A stretch of DNA of 64,000 nt from DATBLE01 sp963719325 (GTDB lineage Bacteria > Actinomycetota > Thermoleophilia > Gaiellales > Gaiellaceae): positions 4,892 to 68,891 of the forward strand of contig CAVRBW010000008.1 of assembly GCA_963719325.1 (NCBI GenBank), read 5' to 3'. Position numbers and translations under genes: made by a program. The notes under the pieces were generated by a model, which worked only from the letters and a program-made list of their open reading frames with translations, was not told the origin of the DNA and did not search any database. Below are positions 47,116-54,403 of the stretch, piece after piece. How positions within the stretch are numbered: position 1 is the stretch's first letter; each line of letters opens with the position of its first letter.

Positions 47116-47516
47116 ATCAGCGGGCAATTGACGACCATGCCGGCGTCCTTCACCGTCACGTCGCCGGCCGACAACGCGTTGCGCACGGCGCCGGCAGAGG
47201 TGAGCTTCCGAGGCGTCACGCCGTCCTTCCAGGTGACGAGCTTGACGTCCCAGAGCGGCGTGTAGCCCTTCTGGCCCGGGACGACGTCGATGATGTTGTA
47301 CTGGTCCTCGACCCCGTTCGTGACCGCCCAGATCGGCGCCACTTTGTTCCCCGGCTGAAGCTTTACGGGGCCGAAGTCGAGATACTCGATCACCTGACCG
47401 CGATAGAAGCCCTCGGTCGCCTGCTGCTGGAAGTGGCGGATCGAGTCGGCCATCGCGGGTGCGGTCGCGAGCCCTAGAGCGCCGGCGATCGCGAGTACGA
47501 GCACTGCCTTCTTCAC
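47112..47516 (-). CDS. Secreted protein of unknown function
   Basis: A 134-residue exported protein with a signal peptide (MKKAVLVLAIAGALGLATAPAMA) and a good ribosome site (CAAGGAGGGAACG). The mature part is about 111 residues with a single cysteine near the C-terminus (VVNCPLI). It diverges from the two-component operon at 47640. I do not recognise the family. Confidence 0.75.
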   Translation of the reverse strand: MKKAVLVLAIAGALGLATAPAMADSIRHFQQQATEGFYRGQVIEYLDFGPVKLQPGNKVAPIWAVTNGVEDQYNIIDVVPGQKGYTPLWDVKLVTWKDGVTPRKLTSAGAVRNALSAGDVTVKDAGMVVNCPLI

Positions 47517-47639
47517 GTTCCCTCCTTGGGGTGGCTTGCTCGGCCGACGCTAGAGGGCGTTTCTTTCCGAACCCTTTCGAGATCCTTACGAAAGTCGAAT
47601 TCAGCGCCTCGTAAGAGTTATCCGGGCACAATTACCGGG

Positions 47640-48317
47640 ATGGCAACCGTTCTCGTTGTCGACGACGAGCCGATCGTCAGAGACGTGGTCGTCCGATACC
47701 TTCGGCGCGAGGGGTACGAGACCCTCGAGGCGGGGGACGGTCTGCGAGCCCGCGAGCTGGTGCGCGAGCACGAGCCGAGCCTCGTCGTCCTCGACCTGAT
47801 GCTGCCCGGGATGGACGGTCTCCAGCTCTGCCAGTGGATACGCGGCCATTCCGACCTGCCGGTGATCATGCTCACGGCCCGGGCCGAGGAGGCCGACCGG
47901 ATCGTCGGGCTCGAGATCGGCGCCGACGACTACGTGACGAAGCCGTTCTCGCCTCGAGAGCTCGCCGCGCGCGTGCGCACGGTTCTGCGCCGCTCCGGCC
48001 CGGCCACCGGCTCGCAGGAGCGGATCGTCCAGGGCGATCTCGAGCTCGACGCCGCCGCCAGGGAGGTGAAGAAGGCAGGCGCGCTGCTCCGCCTGACCTC
48101 GAAGGAGTTCGACCTGCTCTGGTTCCTCGTCTCCCACCCGCGCCGGGTCTTCTCTCGCGACCAGCTGATGGATCGGGTGTGGGGGTACGAGCCGGCCTTC
48201 GACACCGGCACCGTCACCGTCCACGTGCGCCGGTTGCGGGAGAAGATCGAGGACGATCCGTCGAAGCCGAGGCATCTGGAAACGATCTGGGGTGTCGGCT
48301 ACCGGTTCTGCCCGTGA
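47640..48317 (+). CDS. OmpR/PhoB-family response regulator
   Basis: A 225-residue regulator: receiver with VVDDEP, phospho-acceptor LDLMLPGMDG and TKPFSPREL, then a winged helix ending VTVHVRRLREKIEDDP and IWGVGYRF. ATG 47640 opens the homology. The 123-bp divergent gap upstream contains CTTTCG (47574-47579) facing CGAAAG (47589-47594), a possible binding site. It overlaps the kinase by 4 bases and heads the operon that ends with the candidate selenoprotein. Confidence 0.94.
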   Translation: MATVLVVDDEPIVRDVVVRYLRREGYETLEAGDGLRARELVREHEPSLVVLDLMLPGMDGLQLCQWIRGHSDLPVIMLTARAEEADRIVGLEIGADDYVTKPFSPRELAARVRTVLRRSGPATGSQERIVQGDLELDAAAREVKKAGALLRLTSKEFDLLWFLVSHPRRVFSRDQLMDRVWGYEPAFDTGTVTVHVRRLREKIEDDPSKPRHLETIWGVGYRFCP

Positions 48318-49333
48318 TCGTCTTCGGGCTGATCGTGGCCGCCGCGACCTTTGCGGGCGGACTTGTCTCGGCAGTGACGATCAGGCTGCTGCCGACAGCG
48401 AACCTTCGACTCGCCGGTCTCGCGTTCGTGTCTGGAGCACTGCCGCTGATTGCAGTCTCGGTCTCGGGCACGGTGATGTTCGCCTCGGGCCACGACACGA
48501 CCTTGCTGTTCGTCGCCGCTGCGTCGTCCTCGGCCTCGATCCTCGCCGGCCTGATCGTCGCGCGCTCGATCGCGCGACCGGTTCAGCGCCTGCGCGCTGC
48601 GTCGTCGGAGCTGGCCGCGGGCGACCTGGGTGTGCGTGCACCGGAGAGCGGGCCCCGGGAGATCGCCGAGCTGGGCGTCGCGTTCAACGAGATGGCGGTG
48701 AATCTCGAGAAGCTGTTCGACGTCCGCAGTCAGCTCGTCGCCTGGGCGAGCCACGACCTCCGCACGCCGCTGGCCTCGATGCAGGCGATCCTCGAGGCGC
48801 TCGAGGACGGGCTGGTCGAGCCGGCGGAGTACCTGCCCTCGCTGCGCGAGCAGGTGCGCGTCCTCTCGACGATCGTCGAGGATCTCTTCGAGCTTGCCCG
48901 GATCGATGCGGGCGTCCTCACCCTCGAGCTGGCGGAGGCGCAGCTCGATCCGCTCGTCGAGGCCTGCCTGCGCGGAATCGAGCCGGAGGCGCGGGCGCGG
49001 AAGATCACCCTGAACGCCGACGTCAACGGCTCGGCGAAGGTGTTGTGCGCACCGGAGAAGGTCGAGCGGGTGCTCTACAACCTGCTGGCGAACGCGCTCC
49101 GGCATACGCCGAGCGACGGGTCCGTAGCCGTGCGAGTGCGACCGCTCGCCAACGAGGTGTGCGTCACCGTCGAAGACACCGGGGCGGGCTTTCGCGACGA
49201 CAGCGTTCACGGCTCGGGGCTCGGCCTCGCGATCGCGCGCGGCTTCATCGAGTACCAGGGCGGCCGGATCTGGCACGAGAACCGCCCCGGAGGTGGAGCG
49301 TGCGTCTCGTTCACGCTCCCCGCTGCGGCCTAG
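48314..49333 (+). CDS. Two-component sensor histidine kinase
   Basis: A 339-residue kinase. About three membrane helices lie within residues 1-84, with almost no extracytoplasmic sensor domain, so sensing is probably within the membrane or by HAMP (about 85-135). HisKA carries the histidine at about 147 (WASHDLRTPLASM). HATPase boxes are NLLANALRHTP, EDTGAGF and GSGLGLAIARG. GTG 48314 overlaps the regulator stop (GTGA). Operon position links it to the AhpD-like peroxidase, suggesting a redox or peroxide signal. Confidence 0.92.
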   Translation: MIVFGLIVAAATFAGGLVSAVTIRLLPTANLRLAGLAFVSGALPLIAVSVSGTVMFASGHDTTLLFVAAASSSASILAGLIVARSIARPVQRLRAASSELAAGDLGVRAPESGPREIAELGVAFNEMAVNLEKLFDVRSQLVAWASHDLRTPLASMQAILEALEDGLVEPAEYLPSLREQVRVLSTIVEDLFELARIDAGVLTLELAEAQLDPLVEACLRGIEPEARARKITLNADVNGSAKVLCAPEKVERVLYNLLANALRHTPSDGSVAVRVRPLANEVCVTVEDTGAGFRDDSVHGSGLGLAIARGFIEYQGGRIWHENRPGGGACVSFTLPAAA

Positions 49334-49344
49334 ACTGGTCTCAC

Positions 49345-49590
49345 GTGACTCGGTACGACGAGCTGATCGCCCGACTGCGCGCGGCGTCGCAACCCGCGCG
49401 GCCGGCTCCCCCCGGCTTCGCGCCCTACCTCGAGAAAGTACGCGGCGGCGCGTACAGAGTCACCGACCGCGACGTCGACGAGCTCAAAGCCGCCGGCCAT
49501 TCGGAAGACGAGATCTTCGAGCAAACCGTCTCGGCCGCGGTTGCCGCCGGGCTGGAACGGCTCGACGCCGGGCTCGGAGCGATGAGCTGA
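49345..49590 (+). CDS. Small helical protein upstream of the AhpD-like gene
   Basis: An 81-residue protein from GTG 49345, 11 bases after the kinase stop. It reads YLEKVRGGAYRVTDRDVDEL, AGHSEDEIFEQTVSAAVAAG, then LERLDAGL. This resembles the later helices of carboxymuconolactone-decarboxylase/AhpD proteins but has no cysteine. Its TGA overlaps the CTG start of the AhpD-like gene. It may be a structural partner of that peroxidase. Confidence 0.7.
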   Translation: MTRYDELIARLRAASQPARPAPPGFAPYLEKVRGGAYRVTDRDVDELKAAGHSEDEIFEQTVSAAVAAGLERLDAGLGAMS

Positions 49591-50177
49591 GACTCGACGT
49601 CGTCGACCAGGGCCACGCCCCCGCCGGGGCCGCCGTCCTCGAGCAGATCCGGCAGGCGCGCGGAGTCGAGCCGGTCGGCGTCCTGAAGACGCTCTATTAC
49701 CGGCCCGATCTCTTCGGCCGCCCCTTCTCGGACGCGCTCGAGCTGGCGATGCGCGGGCCCTCCGACTGGAGCGCGGGCGAGCGCGAGCTCTTCGCCGCCT
49801 TCGTCTCATCGCTCAACCAGTGCCCGTTCTGAACGGGCTCGCACGGCGCGGTCGCGTCGTACGCACTCGGAGAGGACGTCTGGCGCGCGGTCGAGTCCGA
49901 CTGGCGAACCGCACCGATCGACGAGCGCCTGCGTGCGATGCTCGGCTTTCTCGAGAAGCTGACCCTGCGCCCGGGTGAGCTGACGAGCGACGACGCCGAC
50001 GTCGTGCGCTCGGCCGGCGTCTCGGACGAAGCGATGGTCGACGCGATCCACGTCGCCGCGCTCTTCAACATGATCACGCGCCTCGCCGACTCGCTCGGCT
50101 GGGACGTTCCGCCGTGGGCGAGCTTCCTGGCCAGGGGGCAAGCCATGCTCGAGAGCGGCTACGCGCTCGAAGACTGA
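49587..50177 (+). CDS. AhpD-like peroxidase with in-frame TGA in CxxC position: candidate selenoprotein
   Basis: Reading through TGA 49830-49832 gives 196 residues of the AhpD/carboxymuconolactone-decarboxylase fold. Before the TGA stands GERELFAAFVSSLNQCPF and after it TGSHGAVASYALGED, so the codon replaces the second cysteine of the family CxxC...H motif (C79-P-F-U82-TGSH). The frame on both sides is the same, with no indel, and continues 115 codons to a normal C-terminus with VAALFNMITRLADSLG. Selenocysteine is known in AhpD-like CxxU proteins. The start is CTG 49587 (GGAG seven bases before; overlaps the preceding TGA). A TGC-to-TGA error or nonsense mutation is the alternative. The role would be peroxide or alkyl hydroperoxide reduction. 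Confidence 0.85.
49830..49860 (+). promoter_or_regulatory. UGA codon plus candidate bacterial SECIS hairpin
   Basis: After UGA (49830-49832) bases 49843-49849 pair with 49854-49860 (A-U, C-G, G-C, G-U, C-G, G-C, C-G) around the loop GGUC (49850-49853). The loop begins 17 nt after the UGA and starts with G, matching published bacterial SECIS spacing and loop rules. GC-rich DNA makes stems easily, so this alone is weak; with the CxxU context it is supportive. Confidence 0.55.
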
Positions 50178-50200
50178 GCCGTCGAGGGCAGACGGCTCCG

Positions 50201-51124
50201 CTACCCGACGTGGATCCGCGTCACCCGGTTCGTGCCGGAGGCCGGCACCCAGATGTCGCCGAACGCCTCGGCGGCAGGGAAGGGCTTCGGTCCGACCTTG
50301 AACCTGGCGACCACCTTCTTCCGGGCCGGGTCGACACGGGCGACCGTCCCCTCGCCGATGATCGGGACGAAGACGCTCCCGTCGGAGGCGATCGCCGGAT
50401 TGCTCAGCCTGAAGCCGACCTTCACGCGGGCGACCGCTTTCAGTGTCTTCGGGTCGATGCGCACGACCTCCGAGCCTGCGCTGGACGCCACCCAGATCGC
50501 GGTGTCCGAGACTGCCACGGAGTCGGGCGCGTTCAGCCCGGTGGGCACCGACCGCACGCGATTCGTCACGGGATCGACGCGGTAGATGCGCTTGCCGAAG
50601 TTGCTGCCGACCCAGATCGCTCCGGCGCCATAGCGGACCTGATGAGGGGCGACCCCGACCTTGATCGTCGCGGTGACCTTGTTCGTCGCCGGATCGATCC
50701 GGCTGAGGGTGCCGTTCGTCTCGCTCGTCGCCCAGACGGAGTCGGCAGCGAAGGTGACGTCCCAGACCCTCGGCCCGACGGGGATCCGCGCAACCACCTT
50801 CATCTGCTCCGGATCGATCCGTTCGACGGTCCCGGTCCCGTAGCCGTCCACCCAGACACTGTCTGCGCCGACGGCAACCCCACAGGGCTGGACGCCGACG
50901 TTCACCTTGGCAGTCACCTTGTTCGTGGCGGGATCGATTCGCGCCACGGTGCTCTCGCCGATGTTGCCCACCCAGACGAAGCCCAGCCCGCCCACTTCGG
51001 AGCAAGGCCTGCTTCCGGTCACGATGCGGGCAGCGACTCGCGACGGCGCCAGCGAGCCTCCCGCAACTGCAACGCCCGCCGCTGTGAGCGCCAGAATGCC
51101 AAGACCGACAATGTATTTGAGCAC
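50201..51124 (-). CDS. Secreted YncE/NHL-like beta-propeller protein
   Basis: A 307-residue exported protein starting at GTG 51124 with GGAGG six bases upstream. The signal segment is YIVGLGILALTAAGVAVAGG. About seven repeats follow, each with a version of VARIDPATNKVTAKVKVG and GADSVWV, typical of YncE/virginiamycin-B-lyase-like propellers. A cysteine pair occurs early (SRPCSEVG and GVQPCGV). No active site is evident. It diverges from a MarR gene that may control it. Confidence 0.85.
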   Translation of the reverse strand: MLKYIVGLGILALTAAGVAVAGGSLAPSRVAARIVTGSRPCSEVGGLGFVWVGNIGESTVARIDPATNKVTAKVNVGVQPCGVAVGADSVWVDGYGTGTVERIDPEQMKVVARIPVGPRVWDVTFAADSVWATSETNGTLSRIDPATNKVTATIKVGVAPHQVRYGAGAIWVGSNFGKRIYRVDPVTNRVRSVPTGLNAPDSVAVSDTAIWVASSAGSEVVRIDPKTLKAVARVKVGFRLSNPAIASDGSVFVPIIGEGTVARVDPARKKVVARFKVGPKPFPAAEAFGDIWVPASGTNRVTRIHVG

Positions 51125-51149
51125 CGCTCGACCTCCATATAATTCGACT

Positions 51150-51168
51150 TCGCAGCACTTTACTGCGA
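51150..51168. promoter_or_regulatory. Candidate MarR operator
   Basis: TCGCAG (51150-51155) and CTGCGA (51163-51168) form an inverted repeat in the 55-bp gap between the divergent propeller and marR genes. The site is only 12 bases before the marR start, which would fit autorepression. Confidence 0.5.
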
Positions 51169-51179
51169 CATCGTAGTTT

Positions 51180-51674
51180 ATGCCCAAGAAGACCACACGC
51201 GGCCGTAACGTTCTCTTCAGGCTCTTCATCCTGAGCCAGCTGTCGAACGACCTGCTCGAGCAGGCGATGGTGAGGCTGAAGTCGAGCCCGAACGACTTCG
51301 CCGTGCAGAGCGCGATACGCGCCTTTCAGCCGATCACGCCGACGAAGCTCGCGACCCTGCTCGGGATGCCGCCGACCACGCTCTCCTCACACCTGAGGCG
51401 CCTGGAGGCGCGTCGCCAGATCAAGCGGCGTCGCAATCCCGACGATCGACGGTCGACCCTCCTCGAGGTGACGAAGCTCGGCGACCGCAACGTGGTCGCT
51501 GCGATTCCGGCGCTGCAGGGCTCGATCGCCCAGATCAACGAGCACCTCGACTACTCGGCGAAGGAACTCGACCTCGCGCTAGACCGGCTCGAGGACGCCT
51601 TACGCGCCGCGCTCTCTAGGCCCGACGAAGCAGTGCGACGGCCTGCGCAGCGAGCCCCTCGCCGCGCCCGGTGA
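51180..51674 (+). CDS. MarR-family transcriptional regulator
   Basis: A 164-residue winged-helix regulator. TPTKLATLLGMPPTTLSSHLRRLEARRQIKRRRNPDDRRSTL in outline is the DNA-binding region with the MarR wing (NPDDRRS). Helices at both ends would form the dimer interface. ATG 51180 directly follows the promoter region. The basic tail (after residue 145) overlaps ispF on the other strand by 59 bases. Confidence 0.85.
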   Translation: MPKKTTRGRNVLFRLFILSQLSNDLLEQAMVRLKSSPNDFAVQSAIRAFQPITPTKLATLLGMPPTTLSSHLRRLEARRQIKRRRNPDDRRSTLLEVTKLGDRNVVAAIPALQGSIAQINEHLDYSAKELDLALDRLEDALRAALSRPDEAVRRPAQRAPRRAR

Positions 51675-52098
51675 AACCGAGTCCGTCCGTGGTGGTGGCG
51701 CGAACAGCGATCTGCTGGCCGTCGTGACCGAGCGCGCCCGCGAGCGCAGCGCACATCTCGTCGCGGAGCGGTGCAAGCCTCGGCTCCTGACCGATGAAGA
51801 CGCAGTCGGCGTTGACGAGCTCCCACCCTGCCTCGCGCACCCGCGTGTAGGCCTGCTCCAGGAGAACGAGCGACGAGATGCCGGGCGGCGTGCGGCCGTC
51901 GGACGGGAAGAGAGAGCCGATGTCGCCGAGGTTGGCGGCACCGAGGAGGGCGTCGATCAGCGCGTGGGTGATCACGTCGCCATCGGAATGTCCGGCGAGG
52001 CCACGGTCGCTCTCGACCCGAATCCCGCCGAGCACGAGCGGTACGCCGTCCTCGAGCGCATGCGCGTCGAAACCGGTCCCGACCCGGAACTCGCTCAC
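51616..52098 (-). CDS. ispF: 2-C-methyl-D-erythritol 2,4-cyclodiphosphate synthase
   Basis: A 160-residue IspF of the MEP isoprenoid pathway. RVGTGFDAHAL holds the zinc Asp and His, GHSDGDVITHALIDALLGA the substrate loop, and DIGSLFPSD and TTTDGLGFTGRGEG are conserved. GTG 52098 was chosen at SEFRVGTGFD, with AGAGGGTGG upstream. It follows ispD and a PHP gene on the same strand after a 163-bp gap in which I see nothing besides a possible promoter. Confidence 0.95.
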   Translation of the reverse strand: MSEFRVGTGFDAHALEDGVPLVLGGIRVESDRGLAGHSDGDVITHALIDALLGAANLGDIGSLFPSDGRTPPGISSLVLLEQAYTRVREAGWELVNADCVFIGQEPRLAPLRDEMCAALAGALGHDGQQIAVRATTTDGLGFTGRGEGLAAQAVALLRRA

Positions 52099-52261
52099 GG
52101 GTCCACCCTCTCTCGGCAAGTCGATCCCATTGCCCCACCCGGGGAGGGGACCTGGGAGTTCCACCCGCCTCCCGCCGGCGATCCTACCGCCCGAACCGTC
52201 ACGTGTCCCTCACTCGCCCGTGACGATGCTGTGCCGATTTGCCGGGTGACCGCGAACGCAT

Positions 52262-53035
52262 TCATCCCAGCGGTTCTTGCCTGCCGCGTCGACCTTCGAA
52301 CACGGTCACCGTCTCGTAGCCTGCCGCACGGGCGAGGCTCAGCGCGCGGTCGAAGTCCCGGCCCACGTTCTGCGGGACATGGGCGTCGGATGCAAGCGTG
52401 ATCGGCGGGTGGGCCGCGAGCATCGCGAGATCCGGGTACAGCTCGCCGACCTGCTTGTGCAATCCCGCAGTCGAGATCTCGAGCGCCACTCCGTTCAGCT
52501 CCGGATACTCGATCGTCTCGGGACGCAGGTCGAAGATCTTCGCCAGATCCGGGTGCGCGAGAACGTCGACGTGCCCCGAGCCGGCGAGCGCGGCCAGCGC
52601 CGAGAAGTAACGGCGCCAGACCTCTTCGACCTCCAGCTCCGCCCAGATTCCGGGTTGCAGGTCGACCGCGAGCCCGTCGAGCCAATGGACGGATCCGAGC
52701 AGGTAGTCCCATGGATATCCGTCGAGCACTTCCGCCAGCTCGTCTTGCCGTTCGGCGACGTAGTCGACCTCCAGCCCGAGCTTGACCGGGAGCCCTTGCC
52801 GCTTCGCCTGGACAAGCGCGTCGACGTAGTCGTCGAGGTCGTAGACGCAGCGCTCGGTCTGGTACGGGAGAGACCACAGCGGCCGGGTCTGACGGAAGTA
52901 GTAGACGTGCTCGGTGAAGCCGATCTCGTCGATCCCCCGCGCGGCGCCCGTCTCGACGAAGCGCTCGATCGCCTCGACCGTGTGCACGATCCGCTCGTCG
53001 GGATCGCGCAGGTGCATGTGGTAGTCGACGATCAT
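52262..53035 (-). CDS. PHP-family phosphatase (histidinol-phosphatase-like)
   Basis: A 257-residue PHP hydrolase. Metal motifs are DYHMHL, FTEHVYYF, GLEVDYV, GSVHWLDG, LAHPDLAK and LASDAHVP. This set matches HisK/HisJ-type histidinol phosphatases, although other phosphoesters are possible since no his genes are nearby. ATG 53035 overlaps the ispD stop by 4 bases, so it is co-translated with ispD. Confidence 0.85.
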   Translation of the reverse strand: MIVDYHMHLRDPDERIVHTVEAIERFVETGAARGIDEIGFTEHVYYFRQTRPLWSLPYQTERCVYDLDDYVDALVQAKRQGLPVKLGLEVDYVAERQDELAEVLDGYPWDYLLGSVHWLDGLAVDLQPGIWAELEVEEVWRRYFSALAALAGSGHVDVLAHPDLAKIFDLRPETIEYPELNGVALEISTAGLHKQVGELYPDLAMLAAHPPITLASDAHVPQNVGRDFDRALSLARAAGYETVTVFEGRRGRQEPLG

Positions 53036-53700
53036 TCGGCGAGCCAGCGTTCGACGAGCTCCAGGTCCTGACGGGTCGTGACCTTGAGGAGCCGCGGGTC
53101 GCCCGGAACCACCTTCACCCTGCCCGCCCGTGCCTCGACCAGTGCCGCACAGTCCGTCGCGTCTCCCGAGCCGGCCAGAGCCTCTCGAAACACGGACGCG
53201 ACGAACGCCTGCGGCGTCTGCACCGTCACCAGCTCGTGACGCGGCAGCGTCTCCTCGACGCCGCCGTCCCGAACCCGCTTGACCGTGTCGATGGGCGGCA
53301 GGCCGGGCACGGCGCCGTCCCATCCTTCGCCCAGCGGGGCAAGCACGCGCTCGACCACGTCGTCGGGCAGCAGCGGCCGAGCGGCGTCGTGGACCAGGAT
53401 TGCCGCCGCGTCGTCAGCAACCTCGCCGACGCCGATGCGCACCGAATCCGTTCGCGTCTCACCGCCCGCGACCGCAGCGACCACCTTGCCGCAGCCGAGC
53501 TCCTCGGCGAGGAGGATGACGGGCTCTTCCCACCCCGGCGGCGCGACGACGACGATCGACTCGATCCAGGCCGACGCCTCGAGGCGTTCCAGGCTCTCGG
53601 CCAGCAACGGGCGACCGGAGAGCGCGGCGAAGGCCTTCGGCCGGTCCACCCCAAGCCGCTCGCCGCGACCGGCGGCGGCGAGGACGGCCCAAACCGACAC
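53032..53700 (-). CDS. ispD: 2-C-methyl-D-erythritol 4-phosphate cytidylyltransferase
   Basis: A 222-residue IspD. AVLAAAGRGERLG is the nucleotide-binding loop, followed by VHDAARPLLP and VQTPQAFVAS. It adds CMP to MEP in isoprenoid synthesis. It follows carD by 18 bases and overlaps the PHP gene. The order carD, ispD, (PHP), ispF is usual in actinobacteria apart from the inserted PHP gene. Confidence 0.95.
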   Translation of the reverse strand: MSVWAVLAAAGRGERLGVDRPKAFAALSGRPLLAESLERLEASAWIESIVVVAPPGWEEPVILLAEELGCGKVVAAVAGGETRTDSVRIGVGEVADDAAAILVHDAARPLLPDDVVERVLAPLGEGWDGAVPGLPPIDTVKRVRDGGVEETLPRHELVTVQTPQAFVASVFREALAGSGDATDCAALVEARAGRVKVVPGDPRLLKVTTRQDLELVERWLAE

Positions 53701-53718
53701 GAGAGGTCGGACGCGGCG

Positions 53719-54249
53719 CTACGCGCTCGCGCCCGCAGCGACCTTCGCGGTCTTCTTCTTCCCGTTGCCGACGATAGAGAGAACCTCGTCGAGCCAGACC
53801 GCGGCCTCGTCCTCGTCCATCGCCTTGGCGTACATCAGCTCGCTGGCGAGGATCTTCTTCGCCTTCACGAACATCTGCTTCTCGCCGGTGGAGAGCCCCT
53901 TCTCGTGATCCCGGAGGGAGAGGTTCCGTACGACCTCGGCGAGCTCGAAGATGTCGCCGGTCTTCATCTTGTCGCGGTTGTGCTTGAAGCGGCGATTCCA
54001 GTTCTTCGGCATCGTCGTTCCCGAGCCCTGGAGAGCCTTCAGCACCTTCTCGACCATCACTTCGTCGATCACGCGGCGAAGCCCGACCTTCTCTGCGTTC
54101 TCGCACGGAACGTTGACGGTCATGTCGTTGTGAAGAATCTTGATCGTGAGGTAGTCCCGCTTCTGGCCGAGCACCTCGCGCTGTTCCTTCTTCACGACGG
54201 TGCCTGCCCCGTGGTGTGGATACACCACCTTGTCGCCGACTTTGAACAA
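53719..54249 (-). CDS. carD: CarD-family transcription factor
   Basis: A 176-residue RNA-polymerase-binding regulator. FKVGDKVVYPHHGAGTV is the RNAP-interacting domain start, followed by a helical DNA-binding part (NWNRRFKHNRDKMKTGD, ELAEVVRNL). The start is TTG 54249, which gives the standard family N-terminus, with GGGG eight bases upstream. The C-terminus is Lys/Ala-rich. CarD stabilises open complexes at many promoters. A good sigma-70-like promoter precedes it. Confidence 0.93.
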   Translation of the reverse strand: MFKVGDKVVYPHHGAGTVVKKEQREVLGQKRDYLTIKILHNDMTVNVPCENAEKVGLRRVIDEVMVEKVLKALQGSGTTMPKNWNRRFKHNRDKMKTGDIFELAEVVRNLSLRDHEKGLSTGEKQMFVKAKKILASELMYAKAMDEDEAAVWLDEVLSIVGNGKKKTAKVAAGASA

Positions 54250-54321
54250 GCTGATGCCCCTTTCCGAGCCCTGTAGTCGCCAAGACGCCGGCGGTGACAA
54301 AACCGCCGGCGAAGTCGCTCA

Positions 54322-54351
54322 AGTATAGCTCAGATGGCTCAAAAACGCCAA
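54322..54351 (-). promoter_or_regulatory. Sigma-70-like promoter of carD
   Basis: On the minus strand TTGGCG (54351-54346) and TATACT (54327-54322) are separated by 18 bases, about 73 bases before the TTG start. This AT-rich patch stands out in the local GC-rich sequence. Confidence 0.65.
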
Positions 54352-54357
54352 GTTTCC

Positions 54358-54391
54358 AGGGCTTTTTACCGCCCGTTTACACAAAAGCCCT
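54358..54391 (-). terminator. Terminator-like hairpin after radA
   Basis: AGGGCTTTT (54358-54366) and AAAAGCCCT (54383-54391) form a 9-bp stem with a 16-base loop, 13 bases after the radA stop and just before the carD promoter. It probably ends radA transcription. Confidence 0.55.
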
Positions 54392-54403
54392 GCTCAGAGG
54401 CGT

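Noticed and set aside
51616..51674. Antisense overlap of marR and ispF as a regulatory device
   Set aside because: The overlap involves only the basic tail of MarR and is easily explained by compact packing; no evidence for antisense control.
52099..52261. A hidden small gene in the 163-bp gap between ispF and the PHP gene
   Set aside because: No frame with a ribosome site and plausible protein was found; at most a weak promoter.
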